Source of the DNA: Sphingobacterium litopenaei
Lineage (GTDB): Bacteria; Bacteroidota; Bacteroidia; Sphingobacteriales; Sphingobacteriaceae
DNA length: 40,125 nucleotides
Direction of reading: 5' to 3'
NCBI RefSeq assembly: GCF_014692495.1
Contig: NZ_JACOIJ010000030.1
Coordinates: forward strand, 1-40,125
Positions 1 to 7,740 of this stretch are shown here, piece by piece; the stretch's first letter is position 1, and every line of letters begins with the position of its first letter. The position numbers were made by a program, and so were the translations under genes. The notes beneath the pieces were generated by a model. The model did no database searches, had not been told where the DNA came from, and saw only the letters and a program-made list of their open reading frames with translations.

Positions 1-45
1 ACAATAAGGACAACTAATAAACAATCTTCCAGAAATCCCTAAAAC

Positions 46-89
46 AAAAATGACTGAGTAAGCTTAATACTATACTCAGTCATTTTTTT
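46..89. terminator. Bidirectional intrinsic terminator
   Basis: A perfect 10-bp stem (51-60 TGACTGAGTA with 73-82) closes a 12-nt loop and is followed by seven T (83-89). Five A precede the stem, so it could stop transcription in both directions. The gene it serves on the left lies outside the window. Confidence 0.8.
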
Positions 90-164
90 AAGTCTCTTAA
101 AAAAATAGAAACTTTTTCAGTGTCCTCCTTTAGAGCATTGCTATTTTTTTGTATGTATGTAGAA

Positions 165-205
165 ATAATAAAAAGAAATGCGCAGTCAACGAAGATCTGC
201 GCATT
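165..205 (-). terminator. Intrinsic terminator of the acidic-protein gene
   Basis: The 9-bp stem 177-185 / 197-205 (AATGCGCAG with CTGCGCATT) has an 11-nt loop. On the minus strand it is followed by a T-rich run (complement of the A-rich stretch 165-176). It lies 40 nt past the stop of the minus-strand gene ending at 245. Confidence 0.75.
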
Positions 206-244
206 CAAAATATATATCAATTAGACTAAATTATAGAAATGTTA

Positions 245-604
245 TTAGATGATTTCATCATTTTGGACATCGTCCTCTAAAGGATCTTGTACTTCTTCAT
301 CTTCATCGAGGTCTAAATCATCAATATCGTCCTCTTCAATTTCATCTATATCTGGAACAGGTTCTTCCATTGGGATATCATTTAAATCTTCATCCCCTTG
401 ACGTTCCTCGTATTCCTCTGGATCAGGCATGTTTTGTTCTTCTCCGGCTGGGATGGTATCATCTGAAACACCAGTTTGATTGATTTGTTGTTCTTCACGG
501 TCTCTCTCATTGTCGTCTTTATCGATTGTACCTGGATTGCTGTCAATGATAATGCATACGATAGGACCTTGTCCTGCAGCTGCCGATAGTCTTTGTGTTT
601 CCAT
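245..604 (-). CDS. Acidic low-complexity protein of unknown function
   Basis: A 119-residue protein with an ATG start at 604. The first 25 residues look ordinary, with a short hydrophobic stretch (IVCIII). The remainder is extremely rich in Asp and Glu, especially residues 50-119 (runs such as EIEEDDIDDLDLDEDEE). There is no signal peptide, lipobox or membrane helix, so it is probably a cytoplasmic, disordered, highly negative protein. The overlapping minus frame at 382-636 is a weaker candidate because it lacks such coherent composition. A proper terminator follows at 165-205, supporting a real monocistronic gene. No family is recognised. The company of stress-type small proteins suggests a stress role, but this is inference. 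Confidence 0.6.
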   Translation of the reverse strand: METQRLSAAAGQGPIVCIIIDSNPGTIDKDDNERDREEQQINQTGVSDDTIPAGEEQNMPDPEEYEERQGDEDLNDIPMEEPVPDIDEIEEDDIDDLDLDEDEEVQDPLEDDVQNDEII

Positions 605-722
605 AATTTGTTTATGTTTTGTAAGGGTTGAACCAATAGTGTTGATGTTTGTTGGTTGAAATTATACGCGAAATTGAACTAAAAAATACCTGTAAAGTAG
701 TTGATCAACAAGTATAAAAACT

Positions 723-751
723 TAAAAACCAAAGTATTTCAACTAATACGG
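723..751 (+). promoter_or_regulatory. Bipartite motif TAAAAACC-N13-TAATACGG
   Basis: Box 1 is at 723-730 and box 2 at 744-751, with starts 21 nt apart. Box 2 ends 37 nt before the ATG of the CinA-like gene. Both octamers recur exactly at 18287-18314, and related pairs occur at 3025, 10652 and 15972. It could be the promoter of an alternative sigma factor or a two-site operator; which is not known. Confidence 0.4.
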
Positions 752-788
752 CATTCAAACGTTATTACTATACAAACTTTGAATTCCT

Positions 789-1307
789 ATGAGCAGTAGA
801 AAAATAGACGAGCGTATTTTATTCCAGTGTGGAGATTTTCTATCCCAAAATAATTTAAAATTGATCTGCGCGGAGAGCATGACTGCTGGCTTTTTGAGCA
901 GTACTTGGGCATTGGAGGTTTCTAGTGGAAATTATCATTTGGGTTCTATTGTCTGTTATGACAATGAAATCAAAGAAAATCTATTAAATGTATCACCTCA
1001 TCTTATAGAAGAACATACAGCTGAATCTGCAGAAGTTAACTTAGCAATGCTTTTAGGACTTATAAAACTTGTTCCTCAAGCTGATGTTCACGTAGCCATT
1101 ACAGGATTAGCTTTTGAAAGTCCAAATCCTAAACAAACCCGACCCGTTGGTCGAGTTTATTATGCATTTAGTTATAACGGAATGCAGACCGTTATTGAAA
1201 GACAATTTAAAGGTAATGCAGGTCAGATTATTATTGCTACATGTAATAATATTTTCACCGATTTGTATGAGTGGCTGAAAAAAATCAATCAGAGTTATAA
1301 ACATTAA
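789..1307 (+). CDS. CinA C-terminal-like amidohydrolase family protein
   Basis: The 172 residues correspond to the stand-alone C-terminal domain of CinA/PncC, which deamidates nicotinamide mononucleotide in pyridine-nucleotide salvage. The family landmark near residue 29 reads AESMTAG instead of the usual AESCTGG: the Ser is kept but Cys and one Gly are changed. The later TGIAGPGG-type segment is replaced by TGLAFESPNP around residue 105, followed by the expected PVGRVYYAF. The overall plan and length fit, but the active-site loop is divergent, so enzyme activity is uncertain. There is no signal peptide, so it is cytoplasmic. It is probably cotranscribed with the lipoprotein gene 10 nt downstream and carries the bipartite motif upstream at 723-751. 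Confidence 0.75.
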   Translation: MSSRKIDERILFQCGDFLSQNNLKLICAESMTAGFLSSTWALEVSSGNYHLGSIVCYDNEIKENLLNVSPHLIEEHTAESAEVNLAMLLGLIKLVPQADVHVAITGLAFESPNPKQTRPVGRVYYAFSYNGMQTVIERQFKGNAGQIIIATCNNIFTDLYEWLKKINQSYKH

Positions 1308-1317
1308 ATTATTAGAT

Positions 1318-1533
1318 ATGAAAACATTAAGTGTAGTATGCATCATCCTGTTATTATTAGCAATGGGGTGTGGACAGTCTAATTCGGATTCTAAAAACGT
1401 AGAAGAGAATTCTCCTGGACCAGTCACCGAACCCGATAGACAGCGGTATAATCTGAATCCAAACGATGAAGTAGTTTATGGATCCGTAGATAGTCTTAAT
1501 CAAGATTCAATACGTAGGGATAGCCTGAAATAA
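1318..1533 (+). CDS. Small lipoprotein with DS-rich tail
   Basis: A 71-residue protein with a type II signal peptide: a hydrophobic stretch then lipobox LAMGC, giving a lipidated Cys18. The mature part of about 53 residues is polar and ends in a spaced Asp-Ser pattern (VDSLNQDSIRRDSLK). The lipoprotein at 16102-16323 has the same plan (lipobox, Asn-rich start, acidic middle, D-S-x-x-x-DTLSTDSL tail), so the two look like divergent paralogues. It starts 10 nt after the CinA-like gene, so cotranscription is likely. Function is unknown; a small surface or outer-membrane lipoprotein induced under stress is an inference. Confidence 0.7.
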   Translation: MKTLSVVCIILLLLAMGCGQSNSDSKNVEENSPGPVTEPDRQRYNLNPNDEVVYGSVDSLNQDSIRRDSLK

Positions 1534-1608
1534 TAACCAGCCCGAACCAAGATTAATCTTTTATAAAATAACATAGATAAAGTAGTGAATGATTTAAAAA
1601 TAAAAGTT

Positions 1609-2123
1609 ATGAAAAAGATTAATGTATTACTGGTGCTGATTCTAGGAATAGTACTTATGGGTTTCAAGCAACAGGATCCTGCTGCTATTATTCAAAAAGT
1701 TTATCATGATAATTTGAAAGAAATTATGATGGCGACTTTTGCGAAAGATAAATTATCGACAGACGAACTAAAAAACTACGCGACTATATTGATCCAGGAT
1801 CATGAAGCGATGGGAGATGAGCTTACTCAATTTGCGAATGAACTTTCGGTTGATTTATCAGGAATTAAAATTGATGAATCGAAAATGCCTTTAGATTCTT
1901 TGCAAGCTTTACCTGCTGGGCAAATTGATGCTTGGTTCAAAGCAAAGCAATAGAAAGTCACGAAAAAACAATTAGTTATTTCAATTCGGTAATAGCAGAT
2001 GAATCTGTTGATAATGAAAAACTAAAAGGATGGATGAAAGCTAAGTTACCAAATCTTAATAGTCACTTAATGGCTGCTCAAGGATTGAAAATTCCAGAAC
2101 AAGCACTTAATATTCAACAATAA
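1609..2123 (+). pseudogene. DUF4142 family protein, frameshifted
   Basis: Two overlapping frames form one DUF4142 (ferritin-like four-helix) protein. Frame 1 starts at ATG 1609 with a signal peptide (MKKINVLLVLILGIVLMGF), continues through helices containing the LIQDHEAM segment, and ends at the TAG at 1951. Frame 2 carries on from about 1947 with AIESHEKTISYFNSV and a C-terminal NLNSHLMAAQGL helix typical of the family. Joining the two restores the family spacing exactly (IDAWFKAK-AIESHEK) and needs a -1 shift, as if one base had been lost in the A-rich repeat caaagcaaagcaa. The frame 1 GTG at 1585 is less likely as start because the signal peptide begins at 1609. Real decay and sequencing error cannot be told apart here. 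Confidence 0.75.
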
Positions 2124-2135
2124 AAAACAAAAATT

Positions 2136-2339
2136 ATGGCAACAATACATGAAGATAAACCCAAAGGCAGAGAAATGTGGAAGAAGAAAAAGGAAGTTCT
2201 GACAAAGGATGGTCCTAAAGAAATCGATCGCGATATCAAATTGGACGGCGATGCGGAAGCAGGAGTTGATCCTCAGGTAGATCAGATAAATGATATGCCA
2301 AATGACCCAACGGACATGCCAAAGGAAAAGAAACAATAA
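2136..2339 (+). CDS. Small hydrophilic lysine/aspartate-rich protein
   Basis: A 67-residue protein without signal peptide or membrane segment. It is dominated by Lys, Asp, Glu, Pro and Gly: a basic first half (EMWKKKKEVLTKDGPK) and an acidic, Pro-rich tail (NDMPNDPTDMPKEKKQ). It contains no Cys and few hydrophobic residues, so it is probably disordered, resembling hydrophilin-type proteins. It lies 12 nt after the DUF4142 gene and is probably cotranscribed. A terminator hairpin follows at 2344-2365. No family is recognised; a desiccation or osmotic role is inference from composition and context. Confidence 0.55.
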   Translation: MATIHEDKPKGREMWKKKKEVLTKDGPKEIDRDIKLDGDAEAGVDPQVDQINDMPNDPTDMPKEKKQ

Positions 2340-2343
2340 AAAA

Positions 2344-2365
2344 GGGTGCTCAATGTTGAGCACCC
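2344..2365. terminator. Terminator between convergent genes
   Basis: A GC-rich stem (2344-2352 GGGTGCTCA with 2357-2365) has a 4-nt loop. The A-run at 2336-2343 becomes a T-run on the minus strand, so the best termination is of the sigma-factor transcript (minus). It sits between two convergent genes and may also slow the plus transcript. Confidence 0.75.
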
Positions 2366-2379
2366 TTAGTGTTAAATAG

Positions 2380-2895
2380 TTAGTTTGTCGCGTATTTAAC
2401 CTTAAGTTTCTTTTGAAGAGTTTTTCTGATGATATGAATACGAGATTTTATTGTTCCTTCTGGAATACCATACATTTCAGATAGCTCTCTATATTTATAA
2501 CCGTCAATATAATTATTAAACATCTCACCATGAGATACAGGAAGCTCGCTGATAATTTTAGAAATGTCCCCCAACATCATTCTTTTATCTGAGCTGTCTT
2601 CTGTGTATGGTTCTGATGATAAACTATGATTGTAGTAATATAAGCTAATATCCTCATAATTTTGTTGATAGCTGAGGCGCTTATATTGATTGATATAAAT
2701 GTTACGCATGATTACGAATAACCATGATACTACTCGCGGATTATTAAAAAACTGATCCATGTACTTTAAGGCTCTAATAAAAGTTTCTTGTACTAAATCA
2801 TTAATCGCTTCTTGATCTTTCGTGAAACGTTTTGCTAAACTTTTAAGTATACGTTGATACTCCATTAGTTGGTTGTTAAAGGCTTTGTCTTTCAT
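2380..2895 (-). CDS. ECF-type RNA polymerase sigma factor
   Basis: 171 residues from the ATG at 2895; the frame stays open to a TTG at 2931, adding 12 residues that look less likely. Region 2 is clear (QEAINDLVQETFIRALKYMD and VVSWLFVIMRNIYINQYKR), with a linker of about 40 residues, then region 4 with its helix-turn-helix (YKYRELSEMYGIPEGTIKSR, then IHIIRKTLQKKLK). No C-terminal extension is seen. No anti-sigma gene is adjacent on either side, so activity control is not evident from context. Its upstream region holds one of the recurring bipartite motifs (3025-3053), although that copy points at the divergent lipoprotein gene. It is a natural candidate for the factor that reads these motifs, but this is inference. 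Confidence 0.9.
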   Translation of the reverse strand: MKDKAFNNQLMEYQRILKSLAKRFTKDQEAINDLVQETFIRALKYMDQFFNNPRVVSWLFVIMRNIYINQYKRLSYQQNYEDISLYYYNHSLSSEPYTEDSSDKRMMLGDISKIISELPVSHGEMFNNYIDGYKYRELSEMYGIPEGTIKSRIHIIRKTLQKKLKVKYATN

Positions 2896-3024
2896 AGATG
2901 TATGTTTTAGTTGTTGATAGGATAACGGCAAAAACAGTGCGTATATTTCTGTTTTATAATGAATTACGTATTTACTAGTTCAGAAATAGTATATATCCTA
3001 TTTTAAAAAGGATTTATTGTAAAA

Positions 3025-3053
3025 TAATACGTGGTGTAGCGTATTTATTACGT
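3025..3053 (+). promoter_or_regulatory. Bipartite motif TAATACGT-N13-TATTACGT
   Basis: Box 1 is at 3025-3032 and box 2 at 3046-3053, with starts 21 nt apart as in the copies at 723, 10652 and 15972. It lies between the sigma gene (minus) and the lipoprotein gene (plus), pointing at the latter. The area has further CGTATT half-sites at 3040-3045 and 3051-3056, and AATACG at 3026-3031 pairs with CGTATT at 3040-3045 as an inverted repeat. Confidence 0.35.
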
Positions 3054-3177
3054 ATTAAGACGGGGTGGAATGGGGTAAATACTTTTTTTAGAAGATTAAG
3101 ACCTTTTATTGTTATTTGTAGCCAACATTCTACAAAAGCATCTGTTCAATTATTGTAAGTATTAAAACGAGGTGGAT

Positions 3178-3681
3178 ATGAGATTGTTAGTTTTATTAGG
3201 ATGTATTTTTTGTCTAGGATGCTCTGGAGAGTCGAAGAAAAACATTAAGGAATCAATCGCACTAGAAGAGATTGTTTATCAACGTACGGAAGGGTTGATA
3301 ATTCTAGATAAACTATTAACCTATTCTGATTATGAAAATGCAAATATGATTTGTGAAAAAATCAAAAACTTTTATTCATCCAGTCAACCCAATCTAGTCG
3401 GTCTCTGTAAGGATAAGGAGTTGCATTTACCTTTGGCTTCCTATGAAACAATAGATCAAGACATTGAAAGCTTTATTCAGGATAGCTCATCGCAATATGA
3501 TTTATTGCTCGATCGATTATTAAGTAATTTAAATCAACAAAAGACATTTTATATGCAGATATTGGAAGATAGAGATTTAGCTGATCTTCATTATTATACG
3601 TTAGATTCTTATTTACAGGTAGTCTGTTTTATGGATGATATGAAATATTTATTACAGAAGACTTCTTATACAGCACGATGA
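3178..3681 (+). CDS. Putative lipoprotein of unknown function
   Basis: 167 residues from ATG 3178; the GTG at 3172 is possible, but GAGG 8 nt upstream fits the ATG. The signal peptide ends in a lipobox (FCLGC). The mature part is mostly helical by appearance, with regular hydrophobic spacing, and contains paired Cys (ICEKI, LCKDK, VVCFM). No domain is recognised; its helix-rich design resembles DUF4142/DUF305-like four-helix proteins, but no diagnostic motif is present. The stop overlaps the start of the downstream GT9 gene (ATGA at 3678), so the two are translationally coupled. It may act at the envelope together with the heptose locus, but this is inference. Confidence 0.65.
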   Translation: MRLLVLLGCIFCLGCSGESKKNIKESIALEEIVYQRTEGLIILDKLLTYSDYENANMICEKIKNFYSSSQPNLVGLCKDKELHLPLASYETIDQDIESFIQDSSSQYDLLLDRLLSNLNQQKTFYMQILEDRDLADLHYYTLDSYLQVVCFMDDMKYLLQKTSYTAR

Positions 3682-4640
3682 AGATAGGCATTTTTAGAGC
3701 TTTATACTTAGGAGATATTTTATGTAGCATACCCGCAATCAGACATCTGAAATGTCATTATCCTGACAGCTGCATATATTATATAGGATTACCGCATTTA
3801 CGAGATTTCGTTATGCGGTTCTCTTTTATTGATTTTTATATTGACTTTCCTGGTTGCGAAGGATTACCCGAACAAGAAGTTGTTGAATCAGAAGTTCAAC
3901 GCTTTATACGTGAAGGAAAGGAAGAGGAATTTGATCTCCTAATTCAAATGCATGGGAATGGGACGATAGTAAATGATTTTTTAGGGCAACTGGAAGCTAA
4001 AAGATTAGTAGGTTTTTCTCCAGAAACTAATCTTGATCCTGTGGATTGGTTTCCATATCCGGAATCAGAACATGAGGTTCATCGTCATTTTCAACTCTTA
4101 AAACATATTGGTATACCTGCTGAGAATTTCAACGAACAATTAGAATATCCAATCTTTGTGGGGGAATGTCAAGACTTTGAAGCTTTAAAGGAAGTTTACG
4201 GCTTTTCGGAGTATGTTGTTTTTCATGTTGGTGCTAAAAGTGAATTACGTCGATGGCCTATTCAGAATTTTGCTCTTCTGGCGAAATATTTGAAAAAATA
4301 TAACTTAAAAATTGTGTGTACTGGGACTACTGCCGAATATGCCCACGTAAAAGAATTTATAAATTTGATAGGGGAGAATTGCATCAATTTGGCAGGTCTG
4401 ACGGGTTATGGATCATTAGGTTGTATAATCCGCGATGCTAAGTTGTTAGTGAGTAATTGTACGGGCGTTTCGCATATTGCTGCAGCTTTAAAAACTAAAA
4501 GTATAATAATTAGCTTAGATGGCGAACCCGAAAGATGGGGTCCTTTAAATATGGATTTGCATGTAACTTTCAATGGTCTGGAGCCACTTTCCATCGAATC
4601 AATTTTCAGAAGAATCGATAAATTTCTACAAGGAAGCTAA
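3678..4640 (+). CDS. Glycosyltransferase family 9 (heptosyltransferase-like)
   Basis: 320 residues with the GT9 layout of ADP-heptose:LPS heptosyltransferases. The N-terminal Rossmann half starts MKIGIFRALYLGDILCSIPA, the usual phosphate-side signature (R-x-x-x-x-GD). The C-terminal half carries FHVGAKSELRRWP, then NLAGLTGYGSLGCIIRDA and the conserved NCTGVSHIAAAL acceptor/nucleotide segment around residue 260. It transfers heptose or another sugar from an ADP-sugar to a cell-surface glycan on the cytoplasmic face. It is coupled to the upstream lipoprotein by an ATGA overlap and overlaps the convergent GT9 gene by 15 nt at its 3' end. The acceptor is unknown. Confidence 0.85.
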   Translation: MKIGIFRALYLGDILCSIPAIRHLKCHYPDSCIYYIGLPHLRDFVMRFSFIDFYIDFPGCEGLPEQEVVESEVQRFIREGKEEEFDLLIQMHGNGTIVNDFLGQLEAKRLVGFSPETNLDPVDWFPYPESEHEVHRHFQLLKHIGIPAENFNEQLEYPIFVGECQDFEALKEVYGFSEYVVFHVGAKSELRRWPIQNFALLAKYLKKYNLKIVCTGTTAEYAHVKEFINLIGENCINLAGLTGYGSLGCIIRDAKLLVSNCTGVSHIAAALKTKSIIISLDGEPERWGPLNMDLHVTFNGLEPLSIESIFRRIDKFLQGS

Positions 4641-5687
4641 AAGCTTTTTAAACATTTTATAGATGTTTTGCGCATTTATGGATTCGGCAGCAGGACGATA
4701 CTGTTCGTGCACATATTTTATAATTTCATTTTTGCTTCGTTGATTATCCTCAATGGAATAGGTATAACACAAACTATTTTCGGACCAAGGTGTATGCTGG
4801 GGATTGGTATCCGCGTATAATACCAAAATAGGTGTTTTGTAAGCACATGCGATATGTACCACACCTGTGTTTACTGAAACAATAGCTTTCGCGTGTTTGG
4901 TAAGAATCAATAATTCATCCAAAGTGGTTCTTCCTACCAAATCCAAAACTGGCAGATTTCCTAGTTTAATCTTCAATTCCTCAAAATATTTTGTGTAGTT
5001 TTTTCCGATCAAAATTAAAGGAATAGCAAGCTCTTGAAGGTAATCTATAATTTCCTTAGCTATTTCAAGGGGAATTTGACGTTTTTCTTCCGATACATCA
5101 AGATTGATAAGTAGATATTCTTTTGGGAGTTGTAAGGAATAAACTTTGTCTAAAGTTTGAGGAGGATTATACAGATAGGTATGATTGTGCTTTCTATATG
5201 GGAATCCCAAGTATTTTAAAAGTAACAGGTCTCTAGTGACTTGATGATGAACTACTTGTAGAGGTTCTGGGTCTGGAATCCAATGCGTCAATAAATGATA
5301 GGGATTTTCTCGGCAATAGGCTGCACGAATAGCTATGTTGGCCATATAACATAAAAGTGCTGCAGGCAATATATTTTGGCTATATACATTAAAGATGATA
5401 CAGGCATCAAATTTCTTTTGTTTTAGAGTTTGAATAAATTCATCCAATTCTTTTGGATCGTCCTCGGATGATTGATTTTTCATCCAGGGACAATCAAAGA
5501 TTATAGCATCATCAATAGTGCTTAGGTAAGGAATAATGGGCGATGCAACAGAGGATGTAAGTAAAGTGATTTTAGACTTTGGAAAATTTAGTCGTATCTG
5601 CATAAATGAAGGGTTGCTCATGATCACATCACCCATATTATCCAATCTAACCAGAAGAATATTTTTACAATTTGACCAATCGCTCAT
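4626..5687 (-). CDS. Glycosyltransferase family 9 (heptosyltransferase-like)
   Basis: 353 residues with a second GT9 architecture: N-terminal ILLVRLDNMGDVIMSNP around residue 10, C-terminal DLVGRTTLDELLILTKHA and SVNTGVVHIACAYKTP around residue 270. Only the GT9 framework residues are shared with the convergent GT9, so this is not a recent duplicate. It is the last gene of the minus-strand heptose operon; its ATG (5685-5687) sits next to the hldE stop, a coupling arrangement. The likely job is to use the ADP-heptose made by the genes directly upstream. The 3' ends of the two GT9 genes overlap by 15 nt with no terminator between them. Confidence 0.88.
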   Translation of the reverse strand: MSDWSNCKNILLVRLDNMGDVIMSNPSFMQIRLNFPKSKITLLTSSVASPIIPYLSTIDDAIIFDCPWMKNQSSEDDPKELDEFIQTLKQKKFDACIIFNVYSQNILPAALLCYMANIAIRAAYCRENPYHLLTHWIPDPEPLQVVHHQVTRDLLLLKYLGFPYRKHNHTYLYNPPQTLDKVYSLQLPKEYLLINLDVSEEKRQIPLEIAKEIIDYLQELAIPLILIGKNYTKYFEELKIKLGNLPVLDLVGRTTLDELLILTKHAKAIVSVNTGVVHIACAYKTPILVLYADTNPQHTPWSENSLCYTYSIEDNQRSKNEIIKYVHEQYRPAAESINAQNIYKMFKKLLASL

Positions 5688-7168
5688 TAACCTATTTTTT
5701 TCAAATTAATTGTATTTCCTTGTACTCTATTAATAATTTTTGTGGTAGACTGATGGGGTACCAATGGAATAAAGACTTGTTTTATACCTAAGCTCATTAA
5801 TGTTTTTTTCTCTGGAGTCACTGTACTTTGATAATCTTCCCCTTTGACGAAAACATGTGGCTTAATAGTTTTGATTAAAGAAATAGGCGTATCATCTTGG
5901 TCTCCGAATGGAACGATGTAATCTATGTAACTCAATGCTTTCAATACTTCCATACGATCCATCAAGGTGTTGACTGGACGGTCAGGTCCTTTGAGTCTGG
6001 CTATACTTTCATCGATGTTGATTCCGACAATGAGAATATCACCTTGCTCTTTAGCTTGCTTCAAAAATGTAGCATGACCTGAGTGAAAAATATCAAAACA
6101 ACCTGTTGTCAACACCACAGTTTTATCTTGACCTTTAATTTTTACGAGTTCGGCAAGATTCTCAGAATTAATAATAACTTTTCCCGATTCTTGGATCAAT
6201 GATGCTTTAAGTTCTTCCCAGGTACAATGTGCGGTAGCCTCTTTTTGTATACCTATGGAAGCAGCCTGACAAGCTATTTTTGCAGCGTTAATATCATCTA
6301 TTTCCACGAGGTGATTTAATAATAAAGTAGATAAGAATATATCTCCAGCTCCAGATGAATTTTGTACTTCTACTTGACAGGTTTCAATATGGAATTGACT
6401 ACCATTACGTCTAGACACATACACGCCATCTTTATCTAATGTTAAAGCAACAAGTTTAGCTTTTGAAATTTCCATTAATTTGTCCGTTAAATACGGAGCT
6501 TGTTTAATTCTATCGTTATGAGCTTTTTCATGGGTGAGTTCTAATGCTTCCTTATAATTGGGCTTGATAATACAAGGTTGTATATTTCTATACTGCAAGT
6601 AATTTTTACTGTCTATAACAATAGGTTTATAAACCATTGATTTCAGCTCTTCTAAAAGATCTATGACTTTATAATGAATGGCTCCTTTGTTGTAATCTGC
6701 AATATAGACAGCATCACATTTCAGATAGAGTTCTCTTAGATCTTTCAAAAATAAATCCATTTGATCGTTTTCTAAGGTTAAATGTTTTCCTTCGTCCAAA
6801 CGATAGAGCAATTGACCATCTTTATGAATTCTAGTTTTGCATAAAGTTTGATCCTCCGCAGAGAAATGTAGATAGAGCGATTTTTGTGGGTTTGATTTAA
6901 ATAGTTGAATCGCTTTTTTAGAATTATCATCCTGTCCAAGAACAGTTAGTAAAGAAACTTTTGATCCTAATTTTTCTAGATTGTATGCTACATTGGCTGC
7001 ACCACCTAAACTGTAAGTGGTTTTAGTAATATCCAATACGGGAACACTGGCTTCGGGGGCAAGTCGTTCACATTGTGTATCCACATATGCATCCAAAATG
7101 AAATCTCCAATGACTAAAATGTGTTTATCTTTGAAATTATTCAGTTTATTTATAATATCTCGCTCCAT
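5687..7168 (-). CDS. hldE: Bifunctional heptose-7-phosphate kinase / heptose-1-phosphate adenylyltransferase
   Basis: 493 residues, the usual length for full HldE (RfaE). Residues about 15-325 form a PfkB-type sugar kinase: GDFILDAYV at 21, the GGAANVA segment at 55 and the catalytic GAGD at 273-276. Residues about 348-490 are the adenylyltransferase domain with GCFDIFHSGH at 356-365 (the HxGH class signature) and VKGEDY near 441. It phosphorylates D-glycero-D-manno-heptose 7-phosphate at C1 and later, after GmhB acts, adds AMP to give ADP-D-glycero-D-manno-heptose. It overlaps gmhB upstream by 19 nt and abuts the GT9 gene downstream, so it is part of one operon. Confidence 0.95.
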   Translation of the reverse strand: MERDIINKLNNFKDKHILVIGDFILDAYVDTQCERLAPEASVPVLDITKTTYSLGGAANVAYNLEKLGSKVSLLTVLGQDDNSKKAIQLFKSNPQKSLYLHFSAEDQTLCKTRIHKDGQLLYRLDEGKHLTLENDQMDLFLKDLRELYLKCDAVYIADYNKGAIHYKVIDLLEELKSMVYKPIVIDSKNYLQYRNIQPCIIKPNYKEALELTHEKAHNDRIKQAPYLTDKLMEISKAKLVALTLDKDGVYVSRRNGSQFHIETCQVEVQNSSGAGDIFLSTLLLNHLVEIDDINAAKIACQAASIGIQKEATAHCTWEELKASLIQESGKVIINSENLAELVKIKGQDKTVVLTTGCFDIFHSGHATFLKQAKEQGDILIVGINIDESIARLKGPDRPVNTLMDRMEVLKALSYIDYIVPFGDQDDTPISLIKTIKPHVFVKGEDYQSTVTPEKKTLMSLGIKQVFIPLVPHQSTTKIINRVQGNTINLKKIG

Positions 7169-7740
7169 GTTGATTGTTTAAGAGTTGAAAGAATTAGATC
7201 GTCGACATTTTTAAAATCTCGAATAGAAATTGTTGGCCTTTCAATAGCAGGTGTTTCTTTCGATAATTTAGCTACTTCTGTAGCATGACGGTCAATTAAT
7301 ATAGTTTGACAACCTGCACGATTGCCTGCTGCGATATCAGCGATAATATCACCAATCATCCAAGATTCTTTAAGGTTGATTTGGTGCTTTAGAGCCATAT
7401 CCAATATCATTTTTGGTTGTGGCTTTCTGCACTGACAGGTTGGATTTAAATAATTGTCGGTATCATGCGGACAATATGCATAATCCAAAATTTCAATTCC
7501 TTTGTTTTTAAGTTGTTGAATGATGTGATTAAAAGCATTCTTTAATTCGCTTTCCGTAAAAAGACCTTTTTCTATTCCGGACTGGTTACTAATGATAATT
7601 ATTTTATAACCTTCGTCTTGTAAATTTTGTAAAGGTTCAAATATATCTTCATAGAACAGAATTAAATCTGTGTTCACATTATAGGGAACATCATGTATGA
7701 GAGTCCCATCTTTATCTATAAATACACATTTGTTATTCAT
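7150..7740 (-). CDS. gmhB: Heptose 1,7-bisphosphate 7-phosphatase
   Basis: 196 residues from ATG 7740; the longer open frame to 7824 is inside the upstream gene and lacks family features. It is a HAD-IIIA phosphatase: the nucleophile/acid motif FIDKDGTL holds Asp9 and Asp11, SNQSG is motif II, and GDIIADIAAGNRAG is the metal-binding motif. The zinc loop CPH...CQC typical of GmhB/HisB is present. It removes the C7 phosphate from heptose 1,7-bisphosphate between the two HldE reactions. Its start overlaps the stop of the GT4-GmhA gene as ATGA, and its 3' end overlaps hldE, so it is tightly coupled on both sides. Confidence 0.93.
   Translation of the reverse strand: MNNKCVFIDKDGTLIHDVPYNVNTDLILFYEDIFEPLQNLQDEGYKIIIISNQSGIEKGLFTESELKNAFNHIIQQLKNKGIEILDYAYCPHDTDNYLNPTCQCRKPQPKMILDMALKHQINLKESWMIGDIIADIAAGNRAGCQTILIDRHATEVAKLSKETPAIERPTISIRDFKNVDDLILSTLKQSTWSEIL

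Noticed and set aside
382..636. 84-residue minus-strand frame overlapping the acidic protein
   Set aside because: It overlaps the better-supported 119-residue gene in another frame, has no motif and its stop lies inside that gene.
1940..1955. Programmed -1 ribosomal frameshift in the DUF4142 gene
   Set aside because: No canonical X-XXY-YYZ heptamer and no downstream pseudoknot or strong stem are visible; a one-base deletion is simpler.
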